Of a stretch of DNA of 64,000 nucleotides, positions 63,780-64,000 are shown piece by piece. Within the stretch, counting starts at the first letter, position 1. Each line of letters starts with the position of its first letter. A program made the translations under genes and the position numbers. The stretch spans positions 62,001 to 126,000 of the forward strand of contig NZ_OY970459.1 in the NCBI RefSeq assembly GCF_963853665.1, read 5' to 3'. The DNA is from Mycobacterium decipiens. GTDB taxonomy: Bacteria; Actinomycetota; Actinomycetes; Mycobacteriales; Mycobacteriaceae. Below the pieces are notes generated by a model, which ran no database searches, was not told the DNA's origin, and saw only the letters and a list, made by a program, of their open reading frames with translations.

Positions 63780-63804
63780 CCGGCGATAGGCCACCAGAGC
63801 GGCG

Positions 63805-64000
63805 TCAGCCTTGGGCGGTCAGCAACGCCTCGTTGAACGTCTTGCTGGGCCGCATCACCGCCGTGGTCTTCTCGGCCTCCGGCGCGTAGTAGCCGCCGAT
63901 GTCCACCGGCTCGCCCTGCACCTCGTTGAGTTCGCGCACGATGACGTCTTCGTTCTTGGTCAACGCGTCGGCGAGTGCGGCGAAGTGTTCGGCCAGCTCC
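63805..64000 (-). CDS. icd2: NADP-dependent isocitrate dehydrogenase, C-terminal end
   Basis: Partial gene running off the right edge. The last 64 codons read ELAEHFAALADALTKNEDVI then VRELNEVQGEPVDIGGYYAP, AEKTTAVMRPSKTFNEALLT and AQG-stop. This is the monomeric-type Icd2 C-terminus, as in Rv0066c. It converts isocitrate to 2-oxoglutarate with NADP. The end is copied at 60479-60699. Confidence 0.92.
   Translation of the reverse strand, partial: ELAEHFAALADALTKNEDVIVRELNEVQGEPVDIGGYYAPEAEKTTAVMRPSKTFNEALLTAQG

Noticed and set aside
61590..63794. 734-codon minus-strand open frame (and other long frames) across the PE_PGRS gene
   Set aside because: Antisense of a GGC/GGT-rich repeat gene; composition is only Ala/Thr/Val or Pro repeats with no domain.
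1..64000. tRNA, rRNA, insertion sequences, integrase genes or phage attachment sites
   Set aside because: None was recognised. The accessory blocks show no transposase or flanking direct repeats I could find by eye; a proper search could still find tRNAs or short repeats.

Overview
The window looks like chromosome from a slow-growing Mycobacterium. It is GC-rich, has a PE_PGRS gene and another PE gene, and carries ESX-1-associated esp genes. From memory its backbone follows the Mycobacterium tuberculosis Rv0046c-Rv0069 neighbourhood: ino1 (5' end), a padR gene, a DUF1707 gene, a DUF5318 gene, ponA1, a GT87-type membrane mannosyltransferase, a DJ-1/PfpI protein, rpsF-ssb-rpsR1-rplI, dnaB (no intein), celA1, a berberine-bridge-type flavoenzyme, a UPF0182 gene, and the 3' end of icd2 at the right edge. 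No database was searched; all ortholog names are recognition from sequence.

Three blocks of accessory DNA interrupt the backbone. The first (about 12.2-33.2 kb, between dnaB and celA1) holds an ATP-grasp/serine hydrolase pair, an SMP-30 lactonase, an alpha/beta hydrolase, a relJK toxin-antitoxin module with its palindromic operator, an O-methyltransferase and a PE gene. It also holds a divergent Zur-type locus: the zinc-independent ribosomal proteins rpmB2-rpmG1-rpsN2-rpsR2 plus a Cys-rich small protein on one strand, and a CobW/Mrf-like gene plus an rpmE2 remnant on the other. A compact three-gene RiPP-like cluster follows (GRDP-like candidate precursor, TfuA-YcaO fusion, SagB-type dehydrogenase), then an ECF sigma factor with an ogt-type methyltransferase.

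The second block (about 34.4-38.8 kb) has an amino acid permease, two divergent ArsR/SRPBCC pairs with palindromic operators and a membrane methyltransferase-like protein. The third (about 40.5-55.7 kb) has TetR/glyoxalase, an orphan cassette of ESX-1-associated genes (espA/E-, espC/F- and espD/H-like on +, espK-, espL- and espB-like on -), a solitary AAA ATPase, an NmrA-like protein, an Erm-type rRNA methyltransferase, TetR/SDR, and TetR/acyl-CoA dehydrogenase.

The right end (56.1-64 kb) records a segmental duplication. After the UPF0182 gene and an M23 lipoprotein come a 7-bp tandem repeat, a degenerate copy of the icd2 3' end fused to a degenerate copy of the UPF0182 3' end, a PE_PGRS gene, and then icd2 itself.

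The best candidate for an undescribed system is the TfuA-YcaO/SagB/GRDP-like cluster at 25.8-30.2 kb. The orphan esp cassette and the expanded Zur locus come next.
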